This document shows, one piece after another, positions 42,932 to 51,387 of a stretch of DNA of 64,000 bases. Numbering within the stretch: the stretch's first letter is position 1; every line of letters begins with the position of its first letter. Source of the stretch: Thiocapsa bogorovii. Lineage in GTDB: Bacteria > Pseudomonadota > Gammaproteobacteria > Chromatiales > Chromatiaceae. The notes below the pieces were generated by a model. The model saw only the letters and a list, made by a program, of their open reading frames with translations, was not told where the DNA came from and did not search any database. The position numbers were made by a program, and so were the translations under genes. The stretch spans positions 4,709,501-4,773,500 of the forward strand of contig NZ_CP089309.1 in the NCBI RefSeq assembly GCF_021228795.1. Reading direction: 5' to 3'.

Positions 42932-43549
42932 TTACTGCGTTGGCTTCTTTCGTTCTCGCCCGATGTATGTCTCAAGCGTTTTTCCCTGGACGAGCGGATC
43001 GAGCCCGAACCTTTCAGCGGCCATCATGCCGGCTTCCTTCTTTGTTCTCGCTTCGCGGCTCGTATAGAGCTGTCGAACAAGATCGATCGCCTCGTCCGGG
43101 ATTTTGATCGGCGCTCCCGGCTTCGCCTTGATCGGCTCCGACTCCGACACTCGTGCCGCGGCCGTCTCGGGAAACAGCTCGACTCCACGCTCGGCGGCGA
43201 AGCGGATCAGGTCGGCTTGGTAGATCCATCTGTTGAGCTTTGGCCCATTGTCGACGGTCGCGACGGGCACCTGATTCGGCTCGGTATAGCCGTTGCGCAA
43301 GAGGGTGGTGCCGTCCAGCCACGTCGATCGTCGACGACGGATAACAGGACCTCTCGGTGGTCCTTCCTCGGACTTCACCAGATGATTCAGGTCGGCGGCG
43401 GCGTCTCGCCGTGCGATCTTGTAGTCCCGACTCCCGTTCGGCACGCCGTAAGGAAAACCATAGGCGACGTGCAACCAGATAGAGACGGCCGTCTCGACGC
43501 TGTACTTGCCGCCTTCCGGGTTGGTGAGTGCGATCGGTAGGCCGTTCAT
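42932..43549 (-). CDS. Hypothetical protein co-transcribed with the integrase (205 aa)
   Basis: 205 residues. Start region SVETAVSIWLHVAYGFPYGV, basic middle (PVIRRRRSTWLDGTTLLRNG), and a C-terminal helical part KKEAGMMAAERFGLDPL with TLETYIGRERKK. The last part could be an HTH. No family recognised. Its ATG overlaps the integrase stop (ATGA) and a terminator follows, so integrase and this gene form one transcription unit; a role in recombination directionality or in immunity is possible. Confidence 0.6.
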   Translation of the reverse strand: MNGLPIALTNPEGGKYSVETAVSIWLHVAYGFPYGVPNGSRDYKIARRDAAADLNHLVKSEEGPPRGPVIRRRRSTWLDGTTLLRNGYTEPNQVPVATVDNGPKLNRWIYQADLIRFAAERGVELFPETAAARVSESEPIKAKPGAPIKIPDEAIDLVRQLYTSREARTKKEAGMMAAERFGLDPLVQGKTLETYIGRERKKPTQ

Positions 43550-44907
43550 GCCGCCGCTCCCGAACGCAGTTCGACCACATTGTTTGCTGGCGGATCGGCG
43601 AGCCGCAGAATGTAGTCCTCGACCTGCTGCATCAGCGGACGAAGATCATCGGTGTCGAGCTGGACGTAGTTCGTCCCGGTGACGTCGCCGGTCGTCGCAT
43701 GGTTCAACGCGGCCTTGATCGCGTATCCGCCGATGCCGGCTCGCTCGGCGAAGCTGGCCCATGACCGACGCAGATCATGCGGCGTGACGGTTAAGCCGGT
43801 TGTCTTCTCGATCCTGACGAGTTGCTTGCGGACTTCGGATGTCCCGATGACATAGTCGGCTGGCTTGCGTTCTTCATCCGTCTCGACGACTTTCTCGTTC
43901 TCCGCGTCTCTGGCACGCTTGCGAGCTTCCAGGATCTCCCGGACGCGAGCCGTCATCGGTAAGGTGTGATCCTTGCCGTTCTTCGTCTCACGGACCTTGA
44001 TCGTCCCTCGCTTGAAATCGACATCCGACCAAAGCATGAATCCGGCTTCACGTCGGCGTAGGCCAGTGAGCAGCAGAAGCTCAAGATATGCCGCCATGCG
44101 CTCGGGGTCGCCCTGGGGTTGGTCGATCGGCAGTCGCCGGACAGCTTCCAGCCACGGCCGAACGTCATCGGTCCCGAGCTTGCGCGTCCGAGCGTCCGAC
44201 CGGCTCCACTTGCGCTGTACCCGATTCACCTTGTCGACCGGGCATCGGCCGAACGGCAGTTCATCCTCGTCGTCGCCGTAGAACTCCGACGCAAATCGAT
44301 GGACAGCTCTTAGGACCTGCATCGCGCGCATAGCGACGCTGCGGCTCGTCTGACTGATCTCGGCGTGACGAGTGACGGCCATCGCGCCGGTGATCTCGCG
44401 CAGCGGCTTATCCTTCCAGTCGACGAGATCCCGGTCGATGATGAGTTGATAGCCCTCGATCGTGCGCGGGCGTAGGGCTTTGGTCTTCAGGTAGGCTTGA
44501 TATGCTTTCTTCAGCGTGACGCCTGCCAGCTCGTCGGCTTGCGCCTGAACCGCCTTGTCGGCTCGCAGTTGGCGTGCCGTTTCGTTCGGATTCTCCCCGG
44601 CTCGCAGTTGCGCAAGGATCTCGTCGACGCGACCACGCACGGACGCCTGACCCTTGAGCGCCGTCAAGGGCAGTTCTCCGACCTCGCAGATCGTGACGCG
44701 GATCGGCGCCGTGATGCCTTTCGCGCGACCGTAGACCTGAAGGACGCGGCGCCCATCGGGATACTTGCGTCCCGGTGGGCTCACTCGACAGATCAAGCCG
44801 GGTTGTTGGGTGTCCCGAACTTCATACCGGGTCGACTCGAAGGGCAGGGCGTCGAGCTTCGCCTGCGTGAATTTGAAAGGAGGATGGGCTACAGTTGCTT
44901 CAGTCAT
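43546..44907 (-). CDS. int: Tyrosine-recombinase integrase of the satellite element
   Basis: 453 residues with the P4/phage-type plan: arm-binding N-terminus (KLDALPFESTRYEVRDTQQP, the DUF4102-like opening), core-binding SAM-like domain, and catalytic domain with Arg284 (TGLRRREAG), Lys312, His377-x-x-Arg380 (PHDLRRSW), His403 (LNHATTG) and Tyr414 (TNYVQ). All catalytic residues are present. It would catalyse recombination at the 45-bp core in tRNA-Met. It lies next to attR, with two arm-type repeats (44979-45001) upstream of its start. Confidence 0.93.
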   Translation of the reverse strand: MTEATVAHPPFKFTQAKLDALPFESTRYEVRDTQQPGLICRVSPPGRKYPDGRRVLQVYGRAKGITAPIRVTICEVGELPLTALKGQASVRGRVDEILAQLRAGENPNETARQLRADKAVQAQADELAGVTLKKAYQAYLKTKALRPRTIEGYQLIIDRDLVDWKDKPLREITGAMAVTRHAEISQTSRSVAMRAMQVLRAVHRFASEFYGDDEDELPFGRCPVDKVNRVQRKWSRSDARTRKLGTDDVRPWLEAVRRLPIDQPQGDPERMAAYLELLLLTGLRRREAGFMLWSDVDFKRGTIKVRETKNGKDHTLPMTARVREILEARKRARDAENEKVVETDEERKPADYVIGTSEVRKQLVRIEKTTGLTVTPHDLRRSWASFAERAGIGGYAIKAALNHATTGDVTGTNYVQLDTDDLRPLMQQVEDYILRLADPPANNVVELRSGAAA

Positions 44908-44978
44908 GGCACGCTACCTGTCAGCGGGTTGTGACGAGAAGCCGGGCGGGTGGACTAGACCCTTCCGGCTTCGCTTTT

Positions 44979-45001
44979 ATCTGGGCTACATCTGGGCTAC
45001 A
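44979..45001. repeat. Arm-type direct repeat, right end of the element
   Basis: Identical 23 bases to 33221-33243 (ATCTGGGCTAC twice plus A), located 72 bases upstream of the integrase start and 134 bases before attR. Confidence 0.65.
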
Positions 45002-45134
45002 GAATTGTGCAATTCGGTGCGACTCGATGCATGTTCATGATAGTCGATAATTGAGCGGAAATCAAAGCGGGAACAGGCATTTAGGTGAGGTTTGCGAGTA
45101 GGGTCAAGGAGTTGCAATACAGGGCTTAACCGTT

Positions 45135-45179
45135 CTCATAATGCGAGGGTCCCCTGTTCGAGTCAGGGCGTAGCCACCA
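45135..45179 (+). repeat. attR: 45-bp copy of the tRNA-Met 3' end
   Basis: Exact copy of 33104-33148. It is a tRNA fragment from anticodon to CCA without the 5' half, so it is not a functional tRNA. Confidence 0.92.
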
Positions 45180-45199
45180 AATCCGATAAGAGAAAGTCG

Positions 45200-45222
45200 A
45201 ACCGGCCTTGAGCTGGTTTTTT
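45200..45222 (+). terminator. Intrinsic terminator just beyond attR
   Basis: AACCGGC (45200-45206), five-base loop, GCTGGTT (45212-45218) with one G-T pair, then a T run. Before integration it would have ended the tRNA transcript. Confidence 0.65.
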
Positions 45223-45242
45223 CTTGTCTGCGGTCCGGGCTC

Positions 45243-45254
45243 CACCTGGGCTAC
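45243..45254. other. Arm-like site outside attR
   Basis: CACCTGGGCTAC matches the arm repeat CATCTGGGCTAC at 11 of 12 bases but lies outside the element, 64 bases past attR. Its spacing from the attachment core resembles that of the left-end arm (73 bases), hinting at an older element in tandem. Confidence 0.45.
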
Positions 45255-45346
45255 CGATTGCAAATCGGCTCGACTCGTCGGCCCGGTGTGATGTCGCGGT
45301 AAATCTCAGGCCCGTCCATCGGCCGCGGGCCTCGGCCCGCAAGGGT

Positions 45347-46078
45347 TCAAAGCACGACATGCCGCCCGCCGTGCTCCGCCAGCCAAGTCTTGCGTTGCTC
45401 GTACTCCGGCAGCGCCCGCCCCAGTCGTCGCCAGAATGCGGGCGTGTGGTTCGGCTCGACGAGGTGAGTCAGTTCATGGACGATGACGTAGTCTACGATG
45501 CTGCAGGGCAACAGGATCGTGGCCCAGTGGAAGTTCAGGTTCCCGCCCCGACCGCAGGAACCCCAGCGGAACCCGAGGTCGCGGACCTCGACGCCTTTGG
45601 GCTCGACACCCATACGGGCGGCCCAGTCCTTCACCCGCCGTTGCAGCCAGCGCCTCGCGTGCTCGGTGTACCAGCGCACGAACTGCTCCCGACCTTCGGC
45701 CGCCAGGGGCCGCAGCAGCCTGAACCGTCCCGCCTCCAATTTGAGCGGGGTGGCCTGCGCATCGACGAGCAGCAGCCGATAGCTTCGCCCCAGGTAGAGG
45801 AAGCCCTCGCCGGTGACGAACTCCTTGGCGTCCGGAGTCCGATTGCGGGTCTCCTGCTCGGCCATCTTGGTGTAGAGCCAGAACCGCTTCTCGCGGACGA
45901 ACTCGGCCAGCTGCGTCCCGGCGGTCTCGGGCGGGGCCGAAATGATCAGCTCGCCGCCACGATCCAGGGTGATCCCCAACGTCTTGCGACGCGGGCTGCG
46001 GCGGACCTCGAAAGTCAGTTCGTCGACGGCCAAATACTCGGCCGGATGCTCGGTCGGATGTACGGTCTGCGGGTCCAT
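45347..46078 (-). CDS. YgjP/SprT-like M48-type metallopeptidase in the hsd operon
   Basis: 243 residues. The zinc protease motif HELTH (201-205) with a further His in EPNH and the preceding LGFRWGSCGRGGNLNFHW box are diagnostic of YgjP-like (DUF45) metallopeptidases. ATG 46078 overlaps the hsdR stop (TGATG), so it belongs to the type I restriction operon, where genes of this family are often found. Its target is unknown; a role in proteolytic control of the restriction enzyme is a reasonable guess. Confidence 0.85.
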   Translation of the reverse strand: MDPQTVHPTEHPAEYLAVDELTFEVRRSPRRKTLGITLDRGGELIISAPPETAGTQLAEFVREKRFWLYTKMAEQETRNRTPDAKEFVTGEGFLYLGRSYRLLLVDAQATPLKLEAGRFRLLRPLAAEGREQFVRWYTEHARRWLQRRVKDWAARMGVEPKGVEVRDLGFRWGSCGRGGNLNFHWATILLPCSIVDYVIVHELTHLVEPNHTPAFWRRLGRALPEYEQRKTWLAEHGGRHVVL

Positions 46079-49000
46079 CACTCCGTCAGCCGATGATGGT
46101 TCGCCTTCGCCAGATCCATCAGCGTGTCCGCCACCGCGTCCAGCCGCCCGAAGGGCAAGACCTCGGCGTCGTCCAGGGTCTGGAAGATCCAACCCCGCAG
46201 CCCCTCGCGCGCGTGAGCCCGTTGCCAGAAACCGACCAGCGCGATCTCCTGACGGATGTGATCGACCAACTCGACGACCACCTCGCGGAGCCGGGCGGTG
46301 GTCTCGGCCTCCACAGTCACGTCTCTGGCCAACTGCACGAGCAGGACGTCGAGGAAGGCCTGGGTCGCGGGATCGAGGCCGGTGCTGTCGTCGCGCTGCC
46401 GGCCCTGCGCCGCCTCCTCGACGAGCGTCTTGAGCGCCTCGGCTAGCGCGTCCCAGCGGCCCTCGAATTCCTTGAGAATGTCCCGCAGACGCTCCGAGAG
46501 CTTCTCGTAGTGCGTGGGGTCCTCGTCGAGGTGCTTGCGGATGTGGTAGCGCAGGGCATGTTCCATCTCGCTGGCCTTTGCGCGCGACGAGCGCTCCTGC
46601 TCGACGTGCGTTTCGAACTGGATCGAGGTGATTTCGATGGGCGGGATCCGTGGATCGATGCCGAGTGAGAGGACGTGGTCGTCGATCAGCTTGCGGACCT
46701 TCTCGCCCACCTCTTTGCCGATCAGCCGCTCGCTGCCGCGGTAGCGGTTGCGGGCCCTCGCCTGAATATGTGCGAGGGTCTTGGCGTCGTTGACGAAGGG
46801 CAGGCCCTCGGGTCTCGGGAGCACCAGATCCAGCGTGACCAAGAACTGCTTGAGCTTGACGTGAAACTCGGCCCGCAGTTTCTCGTCCTTCAAGAGCTGC
46901 ACACAGGCCTCGGTCTCGGCGATATCCTCGATGCCGCGCGAGAGAAACACCTCCAGCGCCCGGCGGTGCCGGTCCCGCAGCTTGGGGATCTCGTCCTTCA
47001 GGCTCTCGAGCGCACCCTCCACGTCCTCGGCGCTGTAGGCCGCCAGCGCATCCTTCAGGTGCCTGGCCACCCCGTAGTAGTCCACCACGATGCCGCAACT
47101 CTTCTCGCCCCCGCCGCCGGCACCGCCACGCGAATAGGTACGATTCACCCGGGCGATGGCCTGGAGCAGCTCGGCCTCCTTGATGTGACGGTCGAGATAC
47201 ATCACCTGCTCGACCGGGGCGTCAAAGCCGGTGAGCAGCATCGATTTGACGATCAGAAAGGCGAGCGGATCGGCCTTGTCGCCGACGAAGGTATTCGGAC
47301 CATCCGCGAACAGCGGCTTTTTGAAGCGGGCGATGCGGGCATCGATCTTGGCGCGGCTCGACCATTCGCGCTGGGGGTCCACGCTGTCGTTGTGCCCACC
47401 GGAGATCACCGGGGCAAAGTCCAGGGCCGCGATGGTCGGCAGGAATCGGTGGGCCCGGATCAGGAAGGCCTTCTCCGGGGCGAGCCGGTTCACCGCGTCG
47501 TCGTCCAGACCGAGCAGGTTCGGGTGCAAGGCCGCCAATTCGTCGACCAGCGCGTCCCGCGCCTCAAGGAAGGCCCTATAGTAGCGAATGGTCGCCCGCC
47601 GGCTGACCGCTACCACTTGCGCCTTGAAACCGTTGGGCAGGATGTTCTCGACATAGTGGCGCAGCATGTTGCGGGCCTTGGCGGCGATGAGCCGCTCGGC
47701 CTCCATGACATGGCCCTTGGTCGCGTACTTCTGCTTGATCGCCTCCAATTCCTCGGGCGTCCGACCCACCAGCATGTCCTCGAAGACCTCGTCGAGCGCA
47801 CGCCCGTCCTTCACCGCGGCGCCGGTGGTGCGGCCCTCGTAGCGGATCGGCACCGTCGCCCCGTCGGCCTCGGACTCGCGCAGCGTGTAGCGGTCGATGA
47901 AGGCGCCGAAGATCCGCGCCGTTTGCCCCTTGGCCCGCATGATGATCGGCGTGCCGGTGAAGCCGATCCGCACGCAATTGGGCAGTGCCTGCATCAGGTT
48001 GGCGTGGGCGCTGTTGGTGTGGCTGCGGTGGGCCTCGTCGACCAGCACCAGGATGTCCTCGTCGGTGTTCAGCTCCGGGAATGGCCGGGTCTTGGTCGGC
48101 GCCCGGCCCGCCGTGTCCTCTGCGTCCTCGTCGGCCCCGTTCGTATCGTCCGATGCATCGGCGTCGAGCAGCTCGCCCCGATACTTCTGGATCATCGCGA
48201 AGACCAGATCCTTGCCCTTGCGCGCAAGCGTCTCCTGCAGGACCTCGGCGGACGACACCGTTTTCGCGCCTCGCCGCTCGGGCTTGACGATGGTCAGCAC
48301 CTCGTCGGTCAGCGCCGCGGTGTCGGCGAGCTGTTTCTGCAGATCCCGCCGGTCGGTGACGACGATGACCTTGAAGCGGCGCAGCGTCGGGTCCGAGCGC
48401 ATCTTGCGGATCAGGAAGACCATGGTCAGGCTCTTCCCGCTGCCCTGGGTGTGCCAGACGATGCCGCCGCGGCGGTCCTGCTCGCCGTCCTCGCGCCGGG
48501 TCTTGCCGGTGAGCATGCGCCGGATGGCCAGCTGCACGGCACGGAACTGCTGGTAGCGGCAGACCAGTTTCACCCGGCGCCCACCCAGCTCCATGAACAA
48601 GGTGAAGTGGCGCACGATGTCGAGCAGATGCGCGGGCCGCAGCATCCCCGCGACCAGCCTTTCCTGGCTGGTGAGCGCGGTGGCGACCTGACCCAGTTCT
48701 TCCGCCACCTCCGCGATGGGCCTGGGGCTGGTGTCCTTCCATTCGAGAAAGTGGACCGCCAGCGACGAGAAGGTGCCCGCCCGTGCCTGCTCGCCGCAGG
48801 TGGCGACGACGAACTGGGAGTAGTGGAAGAGCTGCTCGTTGCCCTCGCTCAGGTCCACCAGGCCCAGCTCCCGGCGGCGGTTCGCGTAACGTTGGAGCTG
48901 GTCGACCGCGTCCTCCAGCGGCGTGGCTGCATAGGGGCTCTTGCACTCGACGATCACCAGCGGGATGCCGTTGACGAAGAGCACGATGTCGGGCCGGATA

Positions 49001-49340
49001 TGCTTGTCGGCCTGGCCCGCCGGGCAGGCGACCTGGAACTGATTGACGACCCGGAAACAGTTGTTCTGCGGGTTGTCCCAGTCGATGAAGTGGACGGTCC
49101 GCCCGCGGCCCTGTTCCCAGCCCGCGACGCCGTCGACCACGGTCCCTTTGAGCAGCAGCTCGGTGGCCGCCTGGTTGACCTCCAGCTGCTTGCCGGCGCC
49201 GAGCCGCGCGCGTTCACGGCCTGCATGATGCGCCCCTCATCCAGCCAGGGCCCGCCCTCCGGGTCCAGGTTGATCCGGTGCAGGGCCTCCTTCAGGTCAT
49301 CGAGCAGCAGGACCTCGCGGAAACTCCCTCGACCCGTGAC
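46078..49340 (-). pseudogene. hsdR: Type I restriction enzyme R subunit HsdR, frameshifted and 5'-truncated
   Basis: The long frame (46078 to 49140) encodes about 1020 residues with nuclease motif PDIVLFVNGIPLVIVECK (catalytic Asp, Glu, Lys), translocase Walker A TQGSGKS, VDEAHRSH and SAT-like GFTGTP. It opens at a GTG inside conserved sequence. The missing upstream homology continues in another frame: SFREVLLLDDLKEALHRINL and PWLDEGRIMQAVN (49340-49214). The switch falls in a CG-rich run (CGCGCGCG, about 49204-49212), a plausible one-base slip. Even the combined frames lack the first 30 or so residues and a start codon. Activity is doubtful unless GTG 49140 is used. Confidence 0.75.
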
Positions 49341-49414
49341 CTGACGCGCCACTGGAGTATGGGCGCCAGATGTGGCAAGAGCGGCGCTACCCCGGGCACT
49401 CAGTACCTGGGCCG

Positions 49415-49615
49415 TCAGGCTGCATCCGCCACGACCCGCTCGATCTGCAGCGGGTACATGCCGCTCTTCTTGGCATCCAGAATGGTGATCTCGCCGATGC
49501 CGGTCGCCGTGTAGCCGATGTTGACGTTCCAATCCACCGACTCGTCGCGCACGATCTCACCCTTGGTGAATTCGATGAACAGGATGTCATCGTCCTCGTA
49601 GTACTGGATCTTCAT
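49415..49615 (-). CDS. DUF2283 protein
   Basis: 66 residues: MKIQYYEDDDILFIEFTKGE, then SVDWNVNIGYTATGIGEITI and LDAKKSG, a typical DUF2283 small beta-rich protein. Its ATG overlaps the TGA of the DUF4258 gene (ATGA). DUF2283 proteins often follow DUF4258 genes, a pairing reminiscent of toxin-antitoxin modules although activity has not been shown. It sits between the S and R subunit genes. Confidence 0.82.
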   Translation of the reverse strand: MKIQYYEDDDILFIEFTKGEIVRDESVDWNVNIGYTATGIGEITILDAKKSGMYPLQIERVVADAA

Positions 49616-49884
49616 TGGGAGCCTCGCTCTCTCCAGTTGACCATAACGGTCTTGATGATCACCGCCTGGGCCTCGACGATTGCCGCGCAGACCAAGTTGT
49701 CGTTGCGCGTCGGGAAACGGTGCGAGATCCAGCTGTGCCCCGCTGATTTCTGCGCCAAGGTACCCTGCTCGATCAACACCTGCACCTCGTTCAGGGTTAC
49801 CTGCCGCTTCGCCATCGACTCGATGGCGTGATTGGTCAGCCAGACGGTCTTGCCAAACCGCTGGCTTTCGAAGGAGTCACTCAT
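49612..49884 (-). CDS. DUF4258 protein
   Basis: 90 residues. VWLTNHAIESMAKRQVTLNE and VQVLIEQGTLAQ followed by VIIKTVMVNWRERG match DUF4258 (RelE-like BECR-type small fold, with the conserved H-x2-x-R region HAIESMAKR). It would be the toxin-like member of a pair with DUF2283. Its ATG overlaps the stop of the frameshifted DUF2281 gene by eight bases. Confidence 0.8.
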   Translation of the reverse strand: MSDSFESQRFGKTVWLTNHAIESMAKRQVTLNEVQVLIEQGTLAQKSAGHSWISHRFPTRNDNLVCAAIVEAQAVIIKTVMVNWRERGSQ

Positions 49885-50048
49885 TGCCGGCCCGCGGAGC
49901 CGGCGCTTGCGCTGCCATCAGATCCCGGTCTTTGACCGACTTCAGGTGGTATTTGGTCTCGATGTAGCCGATGAAGTCCAGGACCTCTTGGGCAAGCTCG
50001 TCCGGGAGTGCCCTGTGCCTCTCGATAGATCTGCTCGGCGATGGTCAT
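49877..50048 (-). pseudogene. DUF2281 gene with a frameshift
   Basis: ATG 50048 reads MTIAEQIYREAQ. The expected continuation ALPDELAQEVLDFIGYIETK and KDRDLMAAQAPAPRAGNE is in the next frame and ends at 49877 overlapping DUF4258. The shift lies in CACAGGGCACTCC (about 50011-50017), consistent with a one-base indel. DUF2281 proteins resemble small antitoxin-like partners. Three overlapping small genes (DUF2281, DUF4258, DUF2283) thus form one module. Confidence 0.72.
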
Positions 50049-50100
50049 GGGTGAGATCTCCAATGCCATGTGGAGGTTCGCGGCTCGTTGGCGTCGCTGG

Positions 50101-51387
50101 TCATGCCTCGGCATCCTCGGGGACGGGAACGCGGACACGGCCGGTGAGGAGGTCGTCCATGAGGCCTTGTTTGAGCGTTCGCAGCTTTTCTACGTTCACC
50201 CTCTCCTGTCGAATGCGTACGTCATGGTCGTCCAGAATGCCTGCGATACTCACCTGCTCGGACGTTGCAGGCAGTGCAACTCGCAGCCTCCCCACAGCTG
50301 GTAAGTTCAGGCCAGATTTTGCGCCCTGATCGTTCAGGCGCTCGAACTGTTGTTGCCCTGCTCGGCCCGCAAGGAAATGTCCGATCCAGCGCGGATGGGC
50401 ACACGCTTGGTCCAATCGGATCAAGGCGACATGCTGGTTTACGTAGGCTTCGTCCAGGTCACTGGGAACTATACCGATGATTCCAAGGTCGGCCGTGATG
50501 GAGATGAGAAGGTCGCCTTCCTCCACGCTGGTGCGCTGGCCCTCGCTCCCACTGGGGGGCCGCACATGCGCAACCGACTCAAGACGCAGATTGATGTGGT
50601 CCCGCGTGAGGTTGCCGATTCGCAGGAACAGCGGTCCGGTGTCCGAGTAAAAGGTAGCCCATCCGCGAGAACCTGATGTGATGAAAACCGCGATTTCTCC
50701 CAAATGGCGCAACGCCCATCCCCTCGGCATCCGCCCCAGCGGCGAGTCCTTGAACTGCTCCGGGTTGCGCTCGGGGTCGCGCAGCTCGCCGTTGTCGTCG
50801 ATGCCGCGGGTCAGCAGGTCGTGGAGCAGCCCCTGCTTCATCTGCTGGAGCTTGGCGATGACCTGCTCGGTCTTGCGGATGGCCTCGTCGAGGGTGTCGA
50901 GGATTTCGGCGATGCGGCGTTGTTCGGGGAGGGGTGGCAGGTCGAGGGTCAGGGAGAGAATTTGAGCCTGCCCGAGGCTTGCCTGATTGATGGCGGATTT
51001 GGCCTCTCGTCGCGCGTGAGCGCGGCCTTTGTTGGACTGGAGGACACGAAAACAGAACCTCGGGTCGACCTTCAGCCTATCGAAGCGCAGCAGCATAAGG
51101 TTCATGCCATGGAAGAGCATTCGCTGTTCATCGAATAGCGCGACTTTCCCGATATGTTACAGGGAGTTGATGTGACTATAAAGAACGTCACCGGGTTGTA
51201 GGTCGTAGGATGAGGCGGGCGCATTCAGGTAACCTACGCGGTTCCAGTCGATACTGCCTTCCGCAATGGTTTCGATCCTCGATACTGGGTACGCAGTCGG
51301 TCTGGTCGTTTGGGAAGCCGTGGTTCCATTTCGGACGGCAGAAACAACATCCTTAAGCTCTATCCCGACCCAGCCGTCAACTGACAT
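50101..51387 (-). pseudogene. hsdS: Type I specificity subunit HsdS with an in-frame stop
   Basis: ATG 51387 overlaps the end of hsdM by 11 bases. Translation reads VGIELKDVVSAVRNGTTASQ to DVLYSHINSL, then TAA at 51157-51159, and continues in the same frame HIGKVALFDEQRMLFHGMNL to the end. Two target-recognition domains and the spacer helices (PLPEQRRIAEILDTLDEAIR and QVSIAGILDDHDVRIRQE) are otherwise intact, about 428 codons. The stop removes nearly all of the protein, so DNA recognition is probably lost. Confidence 0.85.

Larger units (their letters stand above)
33104..45179. mobile_element. Integrated 12.0-kb phage-satellite-like element in tRNA-Met
   Basis: The element is delimited by a perfect 45-base direct repeat (33104-33148 and 45135-45179) equal to the 3' part of the tRNA. 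It holds about 20 genes, nearly all on the minus strand and many overlapping by ATGA or eight bases. Order from the right end: tyrosine integrase, unknown 205-aa protein, AlpA-like regulator, small protein, DUF6011 protein, winged-helix protein, primase, helicase, RHH protein, several small proteins, Mor-like activator, Nu1-like terminase small subunit, WYL-BRCT protein, small proteins. It has no large terminase, portal, capsid, tail or lysis gene. Confidence 0.85.

Noticed and set aside
33104-45179. Interpretation as a complete or cryptic prophage
   Set aside because: No structural, lysis or large terminase gene and tight, continuous gene packing; deletion of a whole prophage structural block would rarely leave such a compact replicon plus TerS.
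45135-45179. A second tRNA-Met gene
   Set aside because: Only the anticodon-to-CCA part is present; the 5' half is absent, as expected for an attachment-site copy.
46675-49344. An 889-codon plus-strand frame opposite hsdR
   Set aside because: Antisense of helicase and nuclease motifs, with no recognisable protein features.
49204-50017. Programmed ribosomal frameshifting in hsdR and the DUF2281 gene
   Set aside because: No slippery heptamer or downstream stimulator is apparent, and hsdR also lacks its start, so mutation or sequence error is simpler.
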